DNA of 64,000 nucleotides from an uncultured Loktanella sp. (GTDB lineage Bacteria; Pseudomonadota; Alphaproteobacteria; Rhodobacterales; Rhodobacteraceae): assembly GCA_937132065.1 (NCBI GenBank), contig CAKZNT010000047.1:1-64000 (forward strand), read 5' to 3'. Of this stretch, positions 40,527 through 49,206 are shown piece after piece. The stretch's first letter is position 1, and each line of letters opens with the position of its first letter. Position numbers and translations under genes: made by a program. The notes below the pieces were generated by a model. That model was not told the origin of the DNA. It saw only the letters and a program-made list of their open reading frames with translations, and searched no databases.

Positions 40527-40913
40527 ATGAGTAGACTAGAGCACGTGAATTTCACTGTTGCGGACCCAAAGGCAACGGCCCAGATGTTAATTGATCTCTT
40601 TGACTGGAAAATCCGTTGGGAGGGAACGGCCATTAACGGCGGTTACACGGTGCATGTCGGCACGGATGACGCCTATGTCGCGGTGTATACAGGCCCCGAT
40701 GGTGGCAAGGCCCAGACAGCCCCCCACAACAATTACCTGCAACGCGGAGGTCTCAATCATATCGGGATCGTTGTGGATGATCTGGATGCCGTTGAGGCCA
40801 AGGTCAAAGCGCTCGGGCTGGAAACACATAACCACGGCGACTATGAACCTGGCCGCCGGTTCTATTTCCATGATGAGACCGGCATGGAATTCGAGGTTGT
40901 CGCCTACGATTAA
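40527..40913 (+). CDS. VOC-family (glyoxalase/dioxygenase fold) protein, SoxR target
   Basis: 128 residues with a single VOC domain: RLEHVNFTVADPKATAQML at the start, NHIGIVVDDLDAVEAKVKALG and FYFHDETGMEFEVVAYD. The histidines and glutamate of a metal site (His7, His75-region, Glu near 122) are present. With a SoxR box 41 bp upstream, it is likely induced by redox-active compounds and may modify or bind them, or detoxify electrophiles. The actual reaction is unknown. Confidence 0.82.
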   Translation: MSRLEHVNFTVADPKATAQMLIDLFDWKIRWEGTAINGGYTVHVGTDDAYVAVYTGPDGGKAQTAPHNNYLQRGGLNHIGIVVDDLDAVEAKVKALGLETHNHGDYEPGRRFYFHDETGMEFEVVAYD

Positions 40914-41242
40914 AGCGCGTCGCGGACCTTTTTAGGGAGCGCCTTTTGGATAATGTCGTAAGATACATTGATCCGATGGGCGATCTCTGCGGGGTCCGCG
41001 TCAAAGCCGACCGACACCCATGATTTATGGAAATAGGGCGCCTTGGTGGCTGCACCTGCGTCAATCAGCATGGAGGCGGTCTCGGGGCTGTCGGTTTTGA
41101 CGCTTACGCGGGTTGCATCGCGGTTCCCGAAACAGGCAAACATCTTGCCGCCCACCTTCCAGCTGTCCAGCTCGGTGGTCGGGTCGGCGGCTGTTGCGCC
41201 GCGCATCGCTAGGCATATGGCGTTGACGTCACTGCGGTTCAT
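40910..41242 (-). CDS. MmcQ/YjbR-family DNA-binding-like protein
   Basis: 110 residues from the ATG at 41242. The family pattern is present: WKVGGKMFACFGN, VSVKTDSPETASML, APYFHKSWVSVGFD and a C-terminal amphipathic helix. The fold resembles CyaY and double-wing DNA-binding proteins; the role is not established. Convergent 4-base overlap with the VOC gene, divergent from the DUF1697 gene. Confidence 0.82.
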   Translation of the reverse strand: MNRSDVNAICLAMRGATAADPTTELDSWKVGGKMFACFGNRDATRVSVKTDSPETASMLIDAGAATKAPYFHKSWVSVGFDADPAEIAHRINVSYDIIQKALPKKVRDAL

Positions 41243-41279
41243 GGGCGTATGATGTCGCGAAAGTGAAAGAGGTGCAAGC

Positions 41280-41810
41280 ATGACAAAATGGGTGGTTTTA
41301 CTGCGCGGGATTAACGTGGGCGGGCGCAACAAGCTGCCGATGGCGGGGCTGCGTGACATTTGTCAGGCCCTCTGGCCCGAAAGTCAGCCGCGCACCTATA
41401 TCGCCTCTGGAAACCTGATCATCGAGGCTGCGGGGGATGCTTCGGTGATTGCGACCGATCTGGGCGCGGCGATCAAGGAGGTGCATGGTCTTGATGTGCC
41501 CGTGCTGGCCATTGCCGCGCGCCCGTTTCGCGCCGCTGTGGCAAGGTGTCCGTTTGCGCCGCCAGAAGGCAAGGGGGTGCATGGAGTGTTTTGCTTTGTT
41601 GCGCCCGTGGTGGATACCGCAAAGCGAGACGCTTTGATGGTCGCGGGCGAGGGGCTTGTGCAGGATAGCACAACGCTTTGGCTACATACGCCGCAAGGCA
41701 TCAGCAAATCCAAGCTGGGCGAGAAGCTAGGCCAAGTGATCGGACATGTCCCCACAACGGCCCGTAATCTCAATACCCTGCACAAGCTTGTGGAAATGCT
41801 GGACGAATAG
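41280..41810 (+). CDS. DUF1697 protein
   Basis: 176 residues. Opens with the family motif WVVLLRGINVGGRNKLPMAGLR, then TYIASGNLIIE and the C-terminal TTARNLNTLHKLVEM. The family is widespread and uncharacterised; no catalytic residues can be assigned. Divergent from the MmcQ/YjbR gene. Confidence 0.85.
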   Translation: MTKWVVLLRGINVGGRNKLPMAGLRDICQALWPESQPRTYIASGNLIIEAAGDASVIATDLGAAIKEVHGLDVPVLAIAARPFRAAVARCPFAPPEGKGVHGVFCFVAPVVDTAKRDALMVAGEGLVQDSTTLWLHTPQGISKSKLGEKLGQVIGHVPTTARNLNTLHKLVEMLDE

Positions 41811-41823
41811 GGCGCGTGCTGCT

Positions 41824-41856
41824 AATGATTGCGCTATGAAGAGCATCGCAATCATT
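41824..41856 (+). terminator. Hairpin between the DUF1697 gene and cysS
   Basis: AATGATTGCG / CGCAATCATT (10-bp perfect stem) around a 13-base loop, followed by ATTT. It is 14 bases past the DUF1697 stop and may terminate it. It also overlaps the first seven codons of the Cys-rich mini-ORF. Confidence 0.5.
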
Positions 41857-41880
41857 ATTTGCTGCATTATTACCTGCTGA
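41836..41880 (+). CDS. Possible Cys-rich leader peptide of cysS (14 residues)
   Basis: ATG at 41836 encodes M-K-S-I-A-I-I-I-C-C-I-I-T-C and stops at 41880, 83 bases before the cysS start. Three of 14 codons are TGC, a striking match to the downstream gene, which charges tRNA-Cys. A 7-bp inverted repeat GCGGGCT / AGCCCGC (41889-41938) follows, but there is no T run, and the ribosome site is weak. Chance cannot be excluded. Confidence 0.3.
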   Translation: MKSIAIIICCIITC

Positions 41881-41963
41881 CATTCGTCGCGGGCTGCTCT
41901 TTCACGTTTCATCTGATCCCTGAACTTGTTAAGCCCGCTGGCATTATACCTGCGTGAGGCACC

Positions 41964-43391
41964 ATGACCCAAATTCGACTGCACAACACCAAAACCCGCC
42001 GCAAAGAAGACTTTGACCCGATTGATCCGCGTAATGTGCGGATGTATCTGTGCGGGCCGACGGTTTATGACCGCGCGCATCTGGGCAATGCCCGCAATGT
42101 GCTGATGTTTGATGTGCTGTTTCGCCTGCTGCGCCTGACCTATGGCAAGAAGTCGGTGACCTATGTGCGCAACTTCACGGACGTGGATGACAAGATCAAC
42201 GCAAAGGCCGCTGAAACCCGCCGCGAGATCGGTGATATCACTGCCGAGACAATCGGCTGGTATCATGACGATATGGACGCGCTGGGTGCGATGCGCCCGA
42301 CACATGAGCCGCGCGCGACGCAGTATATCGCCCAGATGATTGCCATGTCGCAAGATTTGATCGCCAAGGGGCACGCATACGAGGCCGAGGGCCATGTCCT
42401 GTTCGCGGTCGAAAGCTATAGCGAATATGGCGTGCTCTCAGGTCGCTCGATTGACGATATGATCGCTGGTGCGCGTGTCGAGGTTGCTCCATATAAGCGA
42501 AATCCGATGGATTTTGTGCTTTGGAAGCCGTCTGGTGATGGTCAACCCGGCTGGGATAGCCCTTGGGGGTATGGCCGTCCGGGGTGGCATATCGAGTGCT
42601 CTGCGATGGCGCTGGATCTGCTTGGCTCCACGTTTGACATTCACGGCGGCGGCAATGACTTGCAGTTTCCGCACCACGAAAACGAGATTGCACAGTCAAC
42701 CTGCGCCGGCCACGATTTTGCGAACGTCTGGCTGCATAACGAGATGTTGCAGGTCGAAGGCAAGAAAATGTCCAAATCGCTTGGCAACTTCTTTACCGTC
42801 CGTGATCTGCTGGATCAGGGTGTGCATGGCATGGTCATTCGCTTGGTGATGCTTGGCACGCATTACGGCAAGCCGATGGACTGGACCGAGAAGAAAAAGG
42901 GCGAGGCCGAAGCCGCGCTGCGCAAGTGGTATGGCATTTTGCAAGGCCACGGGTTTAGCCCCGCATTGGTCAAGGCGCTTAAGGCCGAGGGTGTCTGGAA
43001 AGCCGACCCCGAGTTCCTAGGCGTGCTTGCAAATGACCTGAACACCTCGGGCGCGATTTCGCGGCTACATGTGATGGCCAAAGGCAAAACGCCCTCGGCG
43101 CTTGCCGGATTTGCCCACGCGATGCAGATGCTTGGTTTCGTGAGCAATTGGGCAGATATCCCGATGCTTGACGGGGGCGAGGCGGGCGCGGATGTGACGC
43201 CCGAGGTCGCCGCCCGCGTTGACGCGCTTTTGGCGCAGCGTGCGCAGGCGCGAGCCGCAAAGGATTGGGGGCTCGCGGACGAAGTGCGCGACATTCTCAA
43301 TGCGGCGGGCGTGCAGGTCACGGATGTCGGCGGGCAGGCGACATGGACACAAGGGCCCGATTTTGACGCGGCCAAGCTGGGGGATTTGTGA
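41964..43391 (+). CDS. cysS: Cysteine-tRNA ligase
   Basis: Class I synthetase for tRNA-Cys, 475 residues. Zinc-binding Cys30 in [10 protein letters not shown], the HIGH variant HLGN at 39-42, and KKMSKS near 267-271 are present, with the zinc ligand region [16 protein letters not shown]. It heads a tight operon: its stop overlaps the cimA start by one base. Confidence 0.95.
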   Translation: MTQIRLHNTKTRRKEDFDPIDPRNVRMYLCGPTVYDRAHLGNARNVLMFDVLFRLLRLTYGKKSVTYVRNFTDVDDKINAKAAETRREIGDITAETIGWYHDDMDALGAMRPTHEPRATQYIAQMIAMSQDLIAKGHAYEAEGHVLFAVESYSEYGVLSGRSIDDMIAGARVEVAPYKRNPMDFVLWKPSGDGQPGWDSPWGYGRPGWHIECSAMALDLLGSTFDIHGGGNDLQFPHHENEIAQSTCAGHDFANVWLHNEMLQVEGKKMSKSLGNFFTVRDLLDQGVHGMVIRLVMLGTHYGKPMDWTEKKKGEAEAALRKWYGILQGHGFSPALVKALKAEGVWKADPEFLGVLANDLNTSGAISRLHVMAKGKTPSALAGFAHAMQMLGFVSNWADIPMLDGGEAGADVTPEVAARVDALLAQRAQARAAKDWGLADEVRDILNAAGVQVTDVGGQATWTQGPDFDAAKLGDL

Positions 43392-45013
43392 TGCGCAAAG
43401 AGCGGATATACCTCTACGACACAACCCTGCGCGACGGGCAGCAGACCCAAGGCGTGCAATTCTCGACGGCCGAGAAATACCGCATCGCTGATGTGCTCGA
43501 CAGGTTGGGCGTGGACTACATCGAGGGCGGCTGGCCCGGGGCGAACCCGACTGACTCGGAATTCTTTGAAGCCCCCCCAAAGACCCGCGCCGTCATCACC
43601 GCCTTTGGCATGACCAAGCGCACGGGGCGGTCTGCCGAGAACGATGATGTGCTTGCGGCCGTAATGAACGCAAATACCCCTGCCGTTTGTCTGGTCGGCA
43701 AAAGCCACGAATTCCATGTGAAAACCGCGCTCGGGATAACCTTGGATGAAAACACCGAGAACCTTGCTGCCAGCTTTGCCTACCTTGTCGCTCAGGGGCG
43801 CGAGGCGATGTATGACGCCGAGCACTTTTTCGACGGTTACAAGGCGAACCCTGCTTATGCGCTAGAGGCCGTTCATGCCGCCTATAAGGCGGGCGCGCGC
43901 TGGATCGTTCTGTGCGACACCAATGGCGGCTCGATGCCCCAAGAGGTGAGCGAGATCACGAAAGCGGTCATCGCCAGTGGCATTCCGGGCGATCATCTTG
44001 GCATTCATACCCACAATGATACCGAAAATGCAGTGGCCAATTCACTGGCGGCGGTGCTTGCGGGCGCGCGCCAAGTGCAAGGCACGCTGAACGGGCTCGG
44101 GGAGCGGTGCGGCAATGCAAACCTGACAACGCTGATCCCGATCCTATTGCTCAAGGAGCCATACGCCAGCCAGTTTGAAACAGGCGTTACGCTTGAGGCG
44201 CTCAAGGGGATGCGCAAGGCGTCCCGTCTACTGGATGATATTTTGAACCGCGTGCCTGCCAAACAGGCGGCATTTGTCGGGGCGTCTGCCTTTGCCCACA
44301 AGGCGGGGCTGCATGCCTCTGCGATTGCCAAAGACCCAAGCACATACGAGCATATCGACCCTGCCGTGGTCGGCAACAGCCGTATCGTGCCCATGTCAAA
44401 CCAAGCGGGGCAATCAAACCTGCGCGAGCGCTTGTTGCAAGCGGGGCTAGAGGTGGCGCGCGACGATCCTGCGCTGCCCCGTATCCTTGACCGGATCAAG
44501 GAAATGGAAGCGCGCGGCTATTCATATGATACCGCGCAGGCCAGTTTCGAGCTGCTCGCCCGTGAAGAACTCGGGCTGCTGCCAAGCTATTTCGAGGTAA
44601 AACGCTACCGCGTGACTGTTGAGCGCCGCCGCAACAAGCGCAACAAGATGGTGTCGCTTTCAGAGGCCGTTGTTGTCGTGAAGGTAAATGGCAACAAGGT
44701 GCTGAACGTGTCCGAGAGCCAAGGTCCCGACGGGCGTGATCGCGGTCCCGTCAACGCGCTTTGGCGTGCATTGGCCAAGGATTTGGGCCCATATCAAGAG
44801 CTGATCGAAGATATGCACCTCGTCGACTTCAAGGTGCGGATCACCGATGGTGGCACAGAGGCCGTGACCCGCGTCATCATTGATTGCGAAGACGGGCAGA
44901 GCCGCCGCTGGTCAACTGTCGGGGTGTCAGCCAACATCGTTGACGCCTCGTTTGACGCCTTGGTCGAGGCGATTAACTGGAAGTTGATCCGCGACGGGGC
45001 AACTGCGCCGTGA
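43391..45013 (+). CDS. cimA: (R)-citramalate synthase
   Basis: Condenses pyruvate with acetyl-CoA to citramalate, a threonine-independent entry to isoleucine. 540 residues. N-terminal HMGL/IPMS-type TIM barrel starting LYDTTLRDGQQTQGVQF, HTHNDTENAVANSL metal site, and a C-terminal LeuA-type regulatory domain (from about 400) that usually senses isoleucine. The length and GQQTQGV opening separate it from LeuA. Start at ATG 43391; a GTG three bases earlier is possible. Coupled to cysS and to the next gene (GTGA). Confidence 0.9.
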   Translation: MRKERIYLYDTTLRDGQQTQGVQFSTAEKYRIADVLDRLGVDYIEGGWPGANPTDSEFFEAPPKTRAVITAFGMTKRTGRSAENDDVLAAVMNANTPAVCLVGKSHEFHVKTALGITLDENTENLAASFAYLVAQGREAMYDAEHFFDGYKANPAYALEAVHAAYKAGARWIVLCDTNGGSMPQEVSEITKAVIASGIPGDHLGIHTHNDTENAVANSLAAVLAGARQVQGTLNGLGERCGNANLTTLIPILLLKEPYASQFETGVTLEALKGMRKASRLLDDILNRVPAKQAAFVGASAFAHKAGLHASAIAKDPSTYEHIDPAVVGNSRIVPMSNQAGQSNLRERLLQAGLEVARDDPALPRILDRIKEMEARGYSYDTAQASFELLAREELGLLPSYFEVKRYRVTVERRRNKRNKMVSLSEAVVVVKVNGNKVLNVSESQGPDGRDRGPVNALWRALAKDLGPYQELIEDMHLVDFKVRITDGGTEAVTRVIIDCEDGQSRRWSTVGVSANIVDASFDALVEAINWKLIRDGATAP

Positions 45014-45744
45014 GCCTGAATGCCTGTGCAGGGATCGTCGCAAACGGTGATCCGGAGCGGTTTCGCGCGGTTATGGCTGCCAGCGTGCCTGCGCGCGCCA
45101 TCCTGTTTCCGCTCTACGCGTTCAACGTCCAGGTCACCCGCGCCCCGTGGGTCACGAAAGAGCCGATGATCGCGGAAATGCGGTTTCAGTGGTGGGCTGA
45201 TGCGCTAGAGGAAATCGGCGAGAGCGGCACGGTGCGCAAGCACGAAGTGGTCGACGCCTTGTGCGATTGTCTTGATGCCAAGGGGGCCAAAACGCTGATG
45301 GCGCTTGTCGCGGCGCGGCGCTGGGATATCTATTCGGATGCCTTTGAGGATGCGGCGCATCTTGATGAATACATCGACGCTACCTCTGGTGGGCTAATCT
45401 GGACAGCCGCGCGTTTGCTGGGCGCTCGGGGCGAAAAAGCCGCGCGTGATTTCGGCTATGGTGTTGGTGTTGCAAACTTTTTGCGCGCGATCCCTGACTT
45501 GGAAGAGCGGGGCCGCAAGCCTTTGGTCGATGGCACGTCTGACGGGGTGCGCGACCTTGCAACGCAGGCTCTCGCGCGCTTTGAGCAGGGGGCGGCGCCA
45601 AAGGATGTCGCACTTGCTGGGTTCCTCACAAAACCCACGCTAAAGCGCGCAATCGCTGATCCCCAGCGTGTTGTGCAGGGTGCGCTGGAACTCGGGCCAA
45701 TGGCCCAAGGTGTGCAGCTTATGAAGGCAAGCTTACTGGGCTGA
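45010..45744 (+). CDS. Squalene/phytoene synthase-like protein (NDUFAF6 type)
   Basis: 244 residues from a GTG overlapping the cimA stop. The all-helical prenyl-synthase fold is recognisable (RAILFPLYAFNVQVTRAPW, then MRFQWWADALEEI), but the aspartate-rich DxxxD motifs needed for prenyl diphosphate chemistry are missing. The human relative NDUFAF6 helps assemble respiratory complex I, and alphaproteobacterial members may do the same. Its 3' end overlaps the convergent MFS gene by 12 bases. Confidence 0.72.
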   Translation: MSLNACAGIVANGDPERFRAVMAASVPARAILFPLYAFNVQVTRAPWVTKEPMIAEMRFQWWADALEEIGESGTVRKHEVVDALCDCLDAKGAKTLMALVAARRWDIYSDAFEDAAHLDEYIDATSGGLIWTAARLLGARGEKAARDFGYGVGVANFLRAIPDLEERGRKPLVDGTSDGVRDLATQALARFEQGAAPKDVALAGFLTKPTLKRAIADPQRVVQGALELGPMAQGVQLMKASLLG

Positions 45745-46953
45745 TTTGGGCTGCGTGGTCAGCCAGATCAGCGCCCCACCAGCAAGGATCAGGAAAGGGA
45801 CCATCGCAAGGTTCACGGCTGTCCAGCCTTCTTGCGCCGTGCCGCCAGAGCAGTTCATCAACCCGCCCGAAGCAAGTGATGCAACTGTCACCATGCCGAA
45901 TACGATCATATCGTTCATACCCTGCACAACGCCGCGCTCGTGCGGCTCATGTGCGCCTGCGAGCATGGTTGTCGCGCCGATAAAGCCGAAATTCCAGCCG
46001 ATCCCCAACAAGATAAGCGCGGCAAAGAAGTTCATCATTTCAACGCCAGAGAGGGCGACGATCCCTGCGCCAAGCAAGATCACAAGACCAGTCGCGATGA
46101 TCTTTTCGGTTCCGAACCGCGCAATAAGGTGACCCGTAAAGAAAGAGGGCACAAACATCGCAAGCACATGCGCCGAGACAATGTCGTTGGCGTTGTTCTT
46201 GGTAAAGCCGCAGCCAACCACGGCCAGTGGCGTGGAGGTCATCACGAGGTTCATCAATGAATAGGCCACCATCGCGCAGATAATCGCCACAACAATGCGT
46301 GGATCACGCAGCAATTCGCGGCGGGTGCGCGCCTTTGGTGCGTTGGCGTCTACGGGCTGCCCCTTTGTCCCTTTGGGGAGATCGAGCGCAAAGAACATGA
46401 ACATCCCAAAGAAATTAAGCGCGGCCACCGCGAGGTAAGTGCCAAGAAACGGCACAACAAAGGCGTCTTGCACAAGCTTGTTAAGTTGCGGTCCAACCAC
46501 AGCGGCGATCAACCCGCCTGCCATAACGTAGGAAATCGCTTTCGGGCGGAACGCATCAGATGCGGTATCGGTGGCGGCAAACCGGTAGAACCCCTGCGCC
46601 GACATATAGATGCCCGTCAGAAGCGACCCCGCCAGCAGAACGTAGAATGAGCCGATATAAAGCCCATATGCCGAGATCAGCGCCCCGATTGCGCCTGCGC
46701 CCGCACCAAGGAAAAACCCGGCGCGGCGCCCATGGCGTTGCATCCACGGGCTAAGCCACGGGGCGGTGATCATTGACCCGAAAACGATGAACGAGATCGG
46801 CAACGTTGCAAGGCAGGGATTTGGTGACAACATACCGCCCGCCAACCCCCCGATGACAAAGATCATCGGCATTTGCGCGCCTAGGAACGCTTGCGCGGCC
46901 ACAAGCACGGTTACATTGCGCTTGGCGCGGCGATCTTCGTCAATATATGTCAT
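45733..46953 (-). CDS. MFS transporter
   Basis: 406 residues from the ATG at 46953, about 12 transmembrane helices. Loop motifs such as SPWMQRHGRRAGFFLGAG between helices 2 and 3 and ARFGTEKIIATG in the second half fit the major facilitator superfamily. The substrate is unknown. An ATG at 46989 would add 12 residues. Divergent neighbours: cobB upstream is on the same strand, 44 bases away. Confidence 0.88.
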   Translation of the reverse strand: MTYIDEDRRAKRNVTVLVAAQAFLGAQMPMIFVIGGLAGGMLSPNPCLATLPISFIVFGSMITAPWLSPWMQRHGRRAGFFLGAGAGAIGALISAYGLYIGSFYVLLAGSLLTGIYMSAQGFYRFAATDTASDAFRPKAISYVMAGGLIAAVVGPQLNKLVQDAFVVPFLGTYLAVAALNFFGMFMFFALDLPKGTKGQPVDANAPKARTRRELLRDPRIVVAIICAMVAYSLMNLVMTSTPLAVVGCGFTKNNANDIVSAHVLAMFVPSFFTGHLIARFGTEKIIATGLVILLGAGIVALSGVEMMNFFAALILLGIGWNFGFIGATTMLAGAHEPHERGVVQGMNDMIVFGMVTVASLASGGLMNCSGGTAQEGWTAVNLAMVPFLILAGGALIWLTTQPKSAQ

Positions 46954-46997
46954 ATCCGTATCGGTAAGCCCGAGATTGCAGGGTTGCAATCCCTGTT

Positions 46998-48257
46998 TTA
47001 GGCGGGCGCAATCAGATGGGCAAAGGAGCCTGATACGCGCCCTTGTCGCAGCCCCATATCAGCCAGCCGCGTGCCTGTGGCGTCCGAGGCGGTGAATAGG
47101 GGCGTGCCGTCGGCGTGCAGGGTCGTCGCATAGTGGAATTCATGCGCCTTCCATGCCCCTTGAAACCGACCGCCAGTTGCCGAGACATCGCGATACCCCA
47201 AGTGCAGTTTTCGCGCTGCAAATGACGTGCCAAGTGACAGCAGGCCGGCCATGGCGTGACTGACGCCATCTGCATCAACGAGCGTTTCTCCTAGCGTCAT
47301 GTATCCGCCGCATTCTCCATAAACATCAGTATGTTCCGAGATGTTTCTGAGGCTTTGCATGAAGGTGGTGTTGCTGGCGAGCCTGCCAGCGTGCAGCTCT
47401 GGATAACCGCCTGGAAGGTAGACAAGATCACAGGCTGGCACAGCCTCATCGGCAAGTGGCGAAAAGAAAGTGATCTCGGCGCCAGCAGACCGCCAGTCGC
47501 GCAACAAATGCGGGTAGGAAAATGCGAAGGCAGCGTCCTGCGCGATGGCGATGCGCTGCGCTGGGGGCGGCGTGTTGTGTTGGGTCGGCGTGGCGGCTCG
47601 CGGTTTGCCAAGCTGTTTGAGCGCGTCGAGGTCGACACTTTGCCGCACCACATCGGCGGCGGCGTCAAGGAATGCGTCAAGGTCAGGCCGCTCCTGTGCT
47701 TGCACCAATCCAAGGTGGCGGGACGGCATTTTGAGGGCCGCGTTGCGCATCACAACGCCAAATACAGGGATGCCAATCTTGCTCATTGCGCCCCGCAACA
47801 TCTGTTCGTGTCGCAGCGAACCAACGTTATTGAGGATCACGCCTGCAATCTGAACGTCCGGTTTAAACTGCGCAAATCCTTGCACGATGGGCGCGATAGA
47901 TTGGGCCATGCGCCCCGCATCCACAACGAGCACAACGGGCAGGTTCAAAATGACGGCAAGGTCGGCACATGCCCCTTTGCCGTCAGGGGGCGCCCCGTCG
48001 AATAGGCCCATCGCACCCTCGACGATCAGCGGCCCTGACTGCGCCAACGCTCGTATGTGCTGCGGTGACATGGCCCAAGCATCAAGGTTGAAACATGGCC
48101 GCCCGCAAGCGGCCTCGTGAAATCGCGGATCAATGTAGTCGGGACCAGATTTTGCACCGCTGATAGTTTGCCCGTCTTGCGCAAAAGCCCGCAATAGCCC
48201 GAGTGTCACCGTGGTCTTGCCGCTGCCAGAGGCGGGGGCTGCGATCAGGAACCGCAT
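46998..48257 (-). CDS. cobB: Cobyrinic / hydrogenobyrinic acid a,c-diamide synthase
   Basis: ATP- and glutamine-dependent amidation of the corrin ring. 419 residues. N-terminal P-loop APASGSGKTT (residues 7-16), a second ATPase motif GAKSGPDYIDPRFH, and a C-terminal class I amidotransferase with the nucleophile in YGECGGYMTLGE. It starts immediately at the cobA stop, so both belong to one leftward transcript. Confidence 0.93.
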   Translation of the reverse strand: MRFLIAAPASGSGKTTVTLGLLRAFAQDGQTISGAKSGPDYIDPRFHEAACGRPCFNLDAWAMSPQHIRALAQSGPLIVEGAMGLFDGAPPDGKGACADLAVILNLPVVLVVDAGRMAQSIAPIVQGFAQFKPDVQIAGVILNNVGSLRHEQMLRGAMSKIGIPVFGVVMRNAALKMPSRHLGLVQAQERPDLDAFLDAAADVVRQSVDLDALKQLGKPRAATPTQHNTPPPAQRIAIAQDAAFAFSYPHLLRDWRSAGAEITFFSPLADEAVPACDLVYLPGGYPELHAGRLASNTTFMQSLRNISEHTDVYGECGGYMTLGETLVDADGVSHAMAGLLSLGTSFAARKLHLGYRDVSATGGRFQGAWKAHEFHYATTLHADGTPLFTASDATGTRLADMGLRQGRVSGSFAHLIAPA

Positions 48258-49109
48258 TCAGGCGCTCTCTGCTGGTCGCCCGCGCCCTAATGGATCGAGG
48301 TTGCGCGGCGCGTCCCCGTTTGCTTGCCCCTGCCAGTCAAGAACTTGGCGCATCAACACCGATTTGCCGACACAAATGATCGCTGGCGGCTCAAGCTCGG
48401 CTTTGGCGATATCGTCAACAATTGTGCCGAGGGTCGTTTCAAGCACCTGTTGTTGGGGCGTGGTTGCGGTGGTCACGACCGCGACAGGCTCGCTTAACGG
48501 GCGACCAGCCGCAACAAGTTTCGCGGTGATCTGGGCGATATGCTTCATGCCCATATAGATCACGATCACCTGACTGCCCTTGGAAATCGCGGTCCAGTCA
48601 AGCGCGCTTGGCGTTTGCCCCGATTGGTCGTGGCCCGTCACAAAGGTCACGGATTGGTTCACATCGCGGTGCGTGACGGGGATGCCCGCATAGGCCAGCC
48701 CGCCGATCCCTGCCGAGATACCGGGAATGATCCGCACAGGCACGTTGTGCTGCACGAGCGTTTGCGCCTCTTCGCCGCCACGCCCGAACACAAACGGATC
48801 GCCGCCCTTGAGCCGCAGCACCCGCTTCCCTTCCTTTGCAAGATCAACGAGTTGCAAGGAGATGTCGCGCTGCTTTGCCGAAGGTTTACCGCCGCGCTTG
48901 CCTGCATAGATATGCTGGGCTTGGGGCGCCCATGACAGGATCGCTTCTTGCACGAGGGCGTCATAAATCACCACGTCTGCTTGACGCAGTGCGTTCAGTG
49001 CATGCAATGTCAGCAGCCCCGGATCACCCGGACCCGCACCACAAAGCCAAACCCATCCGGGTTCCAGAACAGGCCAATCGAGGGCGGGAAGAGGTGTGTC
49101 AGAATTCAT
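48258..49109 (-). CDS. cobA: Uroporphyrinogen-III C-methyltransferase
   Basis: Adds two SAM-derived methyl groups to uroporphyrinogen III, giving precorrin-2, the entry to cobalamin (and siroheme). 283 residues from the ATG at 49109 (an in-frame ATG at 49124 is possible). Family motifs VWLCGAGPGDPGLLTLHAL, VLRLKGGDPFVFGRGGEEA, PGISAGIGGLAYAGIPVTHR and VIYMGMKHI are complete. No CysG-type dehydrogenase domain is fused. Divergent from cbiD with 97 bp between starts, which must hold promoters for both cob units. Confidence 0.94.
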   Translation of the reverse strand: MNSDTPLPALDWPVLEPGWVWLCGAGPGDPGLLTLHALNALRQADVVIYDALVQEAILSWAPQAQHIYAGKRGGKPSAKQRDISLQLVDLAKEGKRVLRLKGGDPFVFGRGGEEAQTLVQHNVPVRIIPGISAGIGGLAYAGIPVTHRDVNQSVTFVTGHDQSGQTPSALDWTAISKGSQVIVIYMGMKHIAQITAKLVAAGRPLSEPVAVVTTATTPQQQVLETTLGTIVDDIAKAELEPPAIICVGKSVLMRQVLDWQGQANGDAPRNLDPLGRGRPAESA

Positions 49110-49206
49110 AGGCTCTTTATGCATCGGGTTGCGCGCGGTGGAAAGGTATCAAACGACCTCTATTTGCCGATTGGCGGCATCGTGATTGCTTCTTATAGTC
49201 GGGGGA

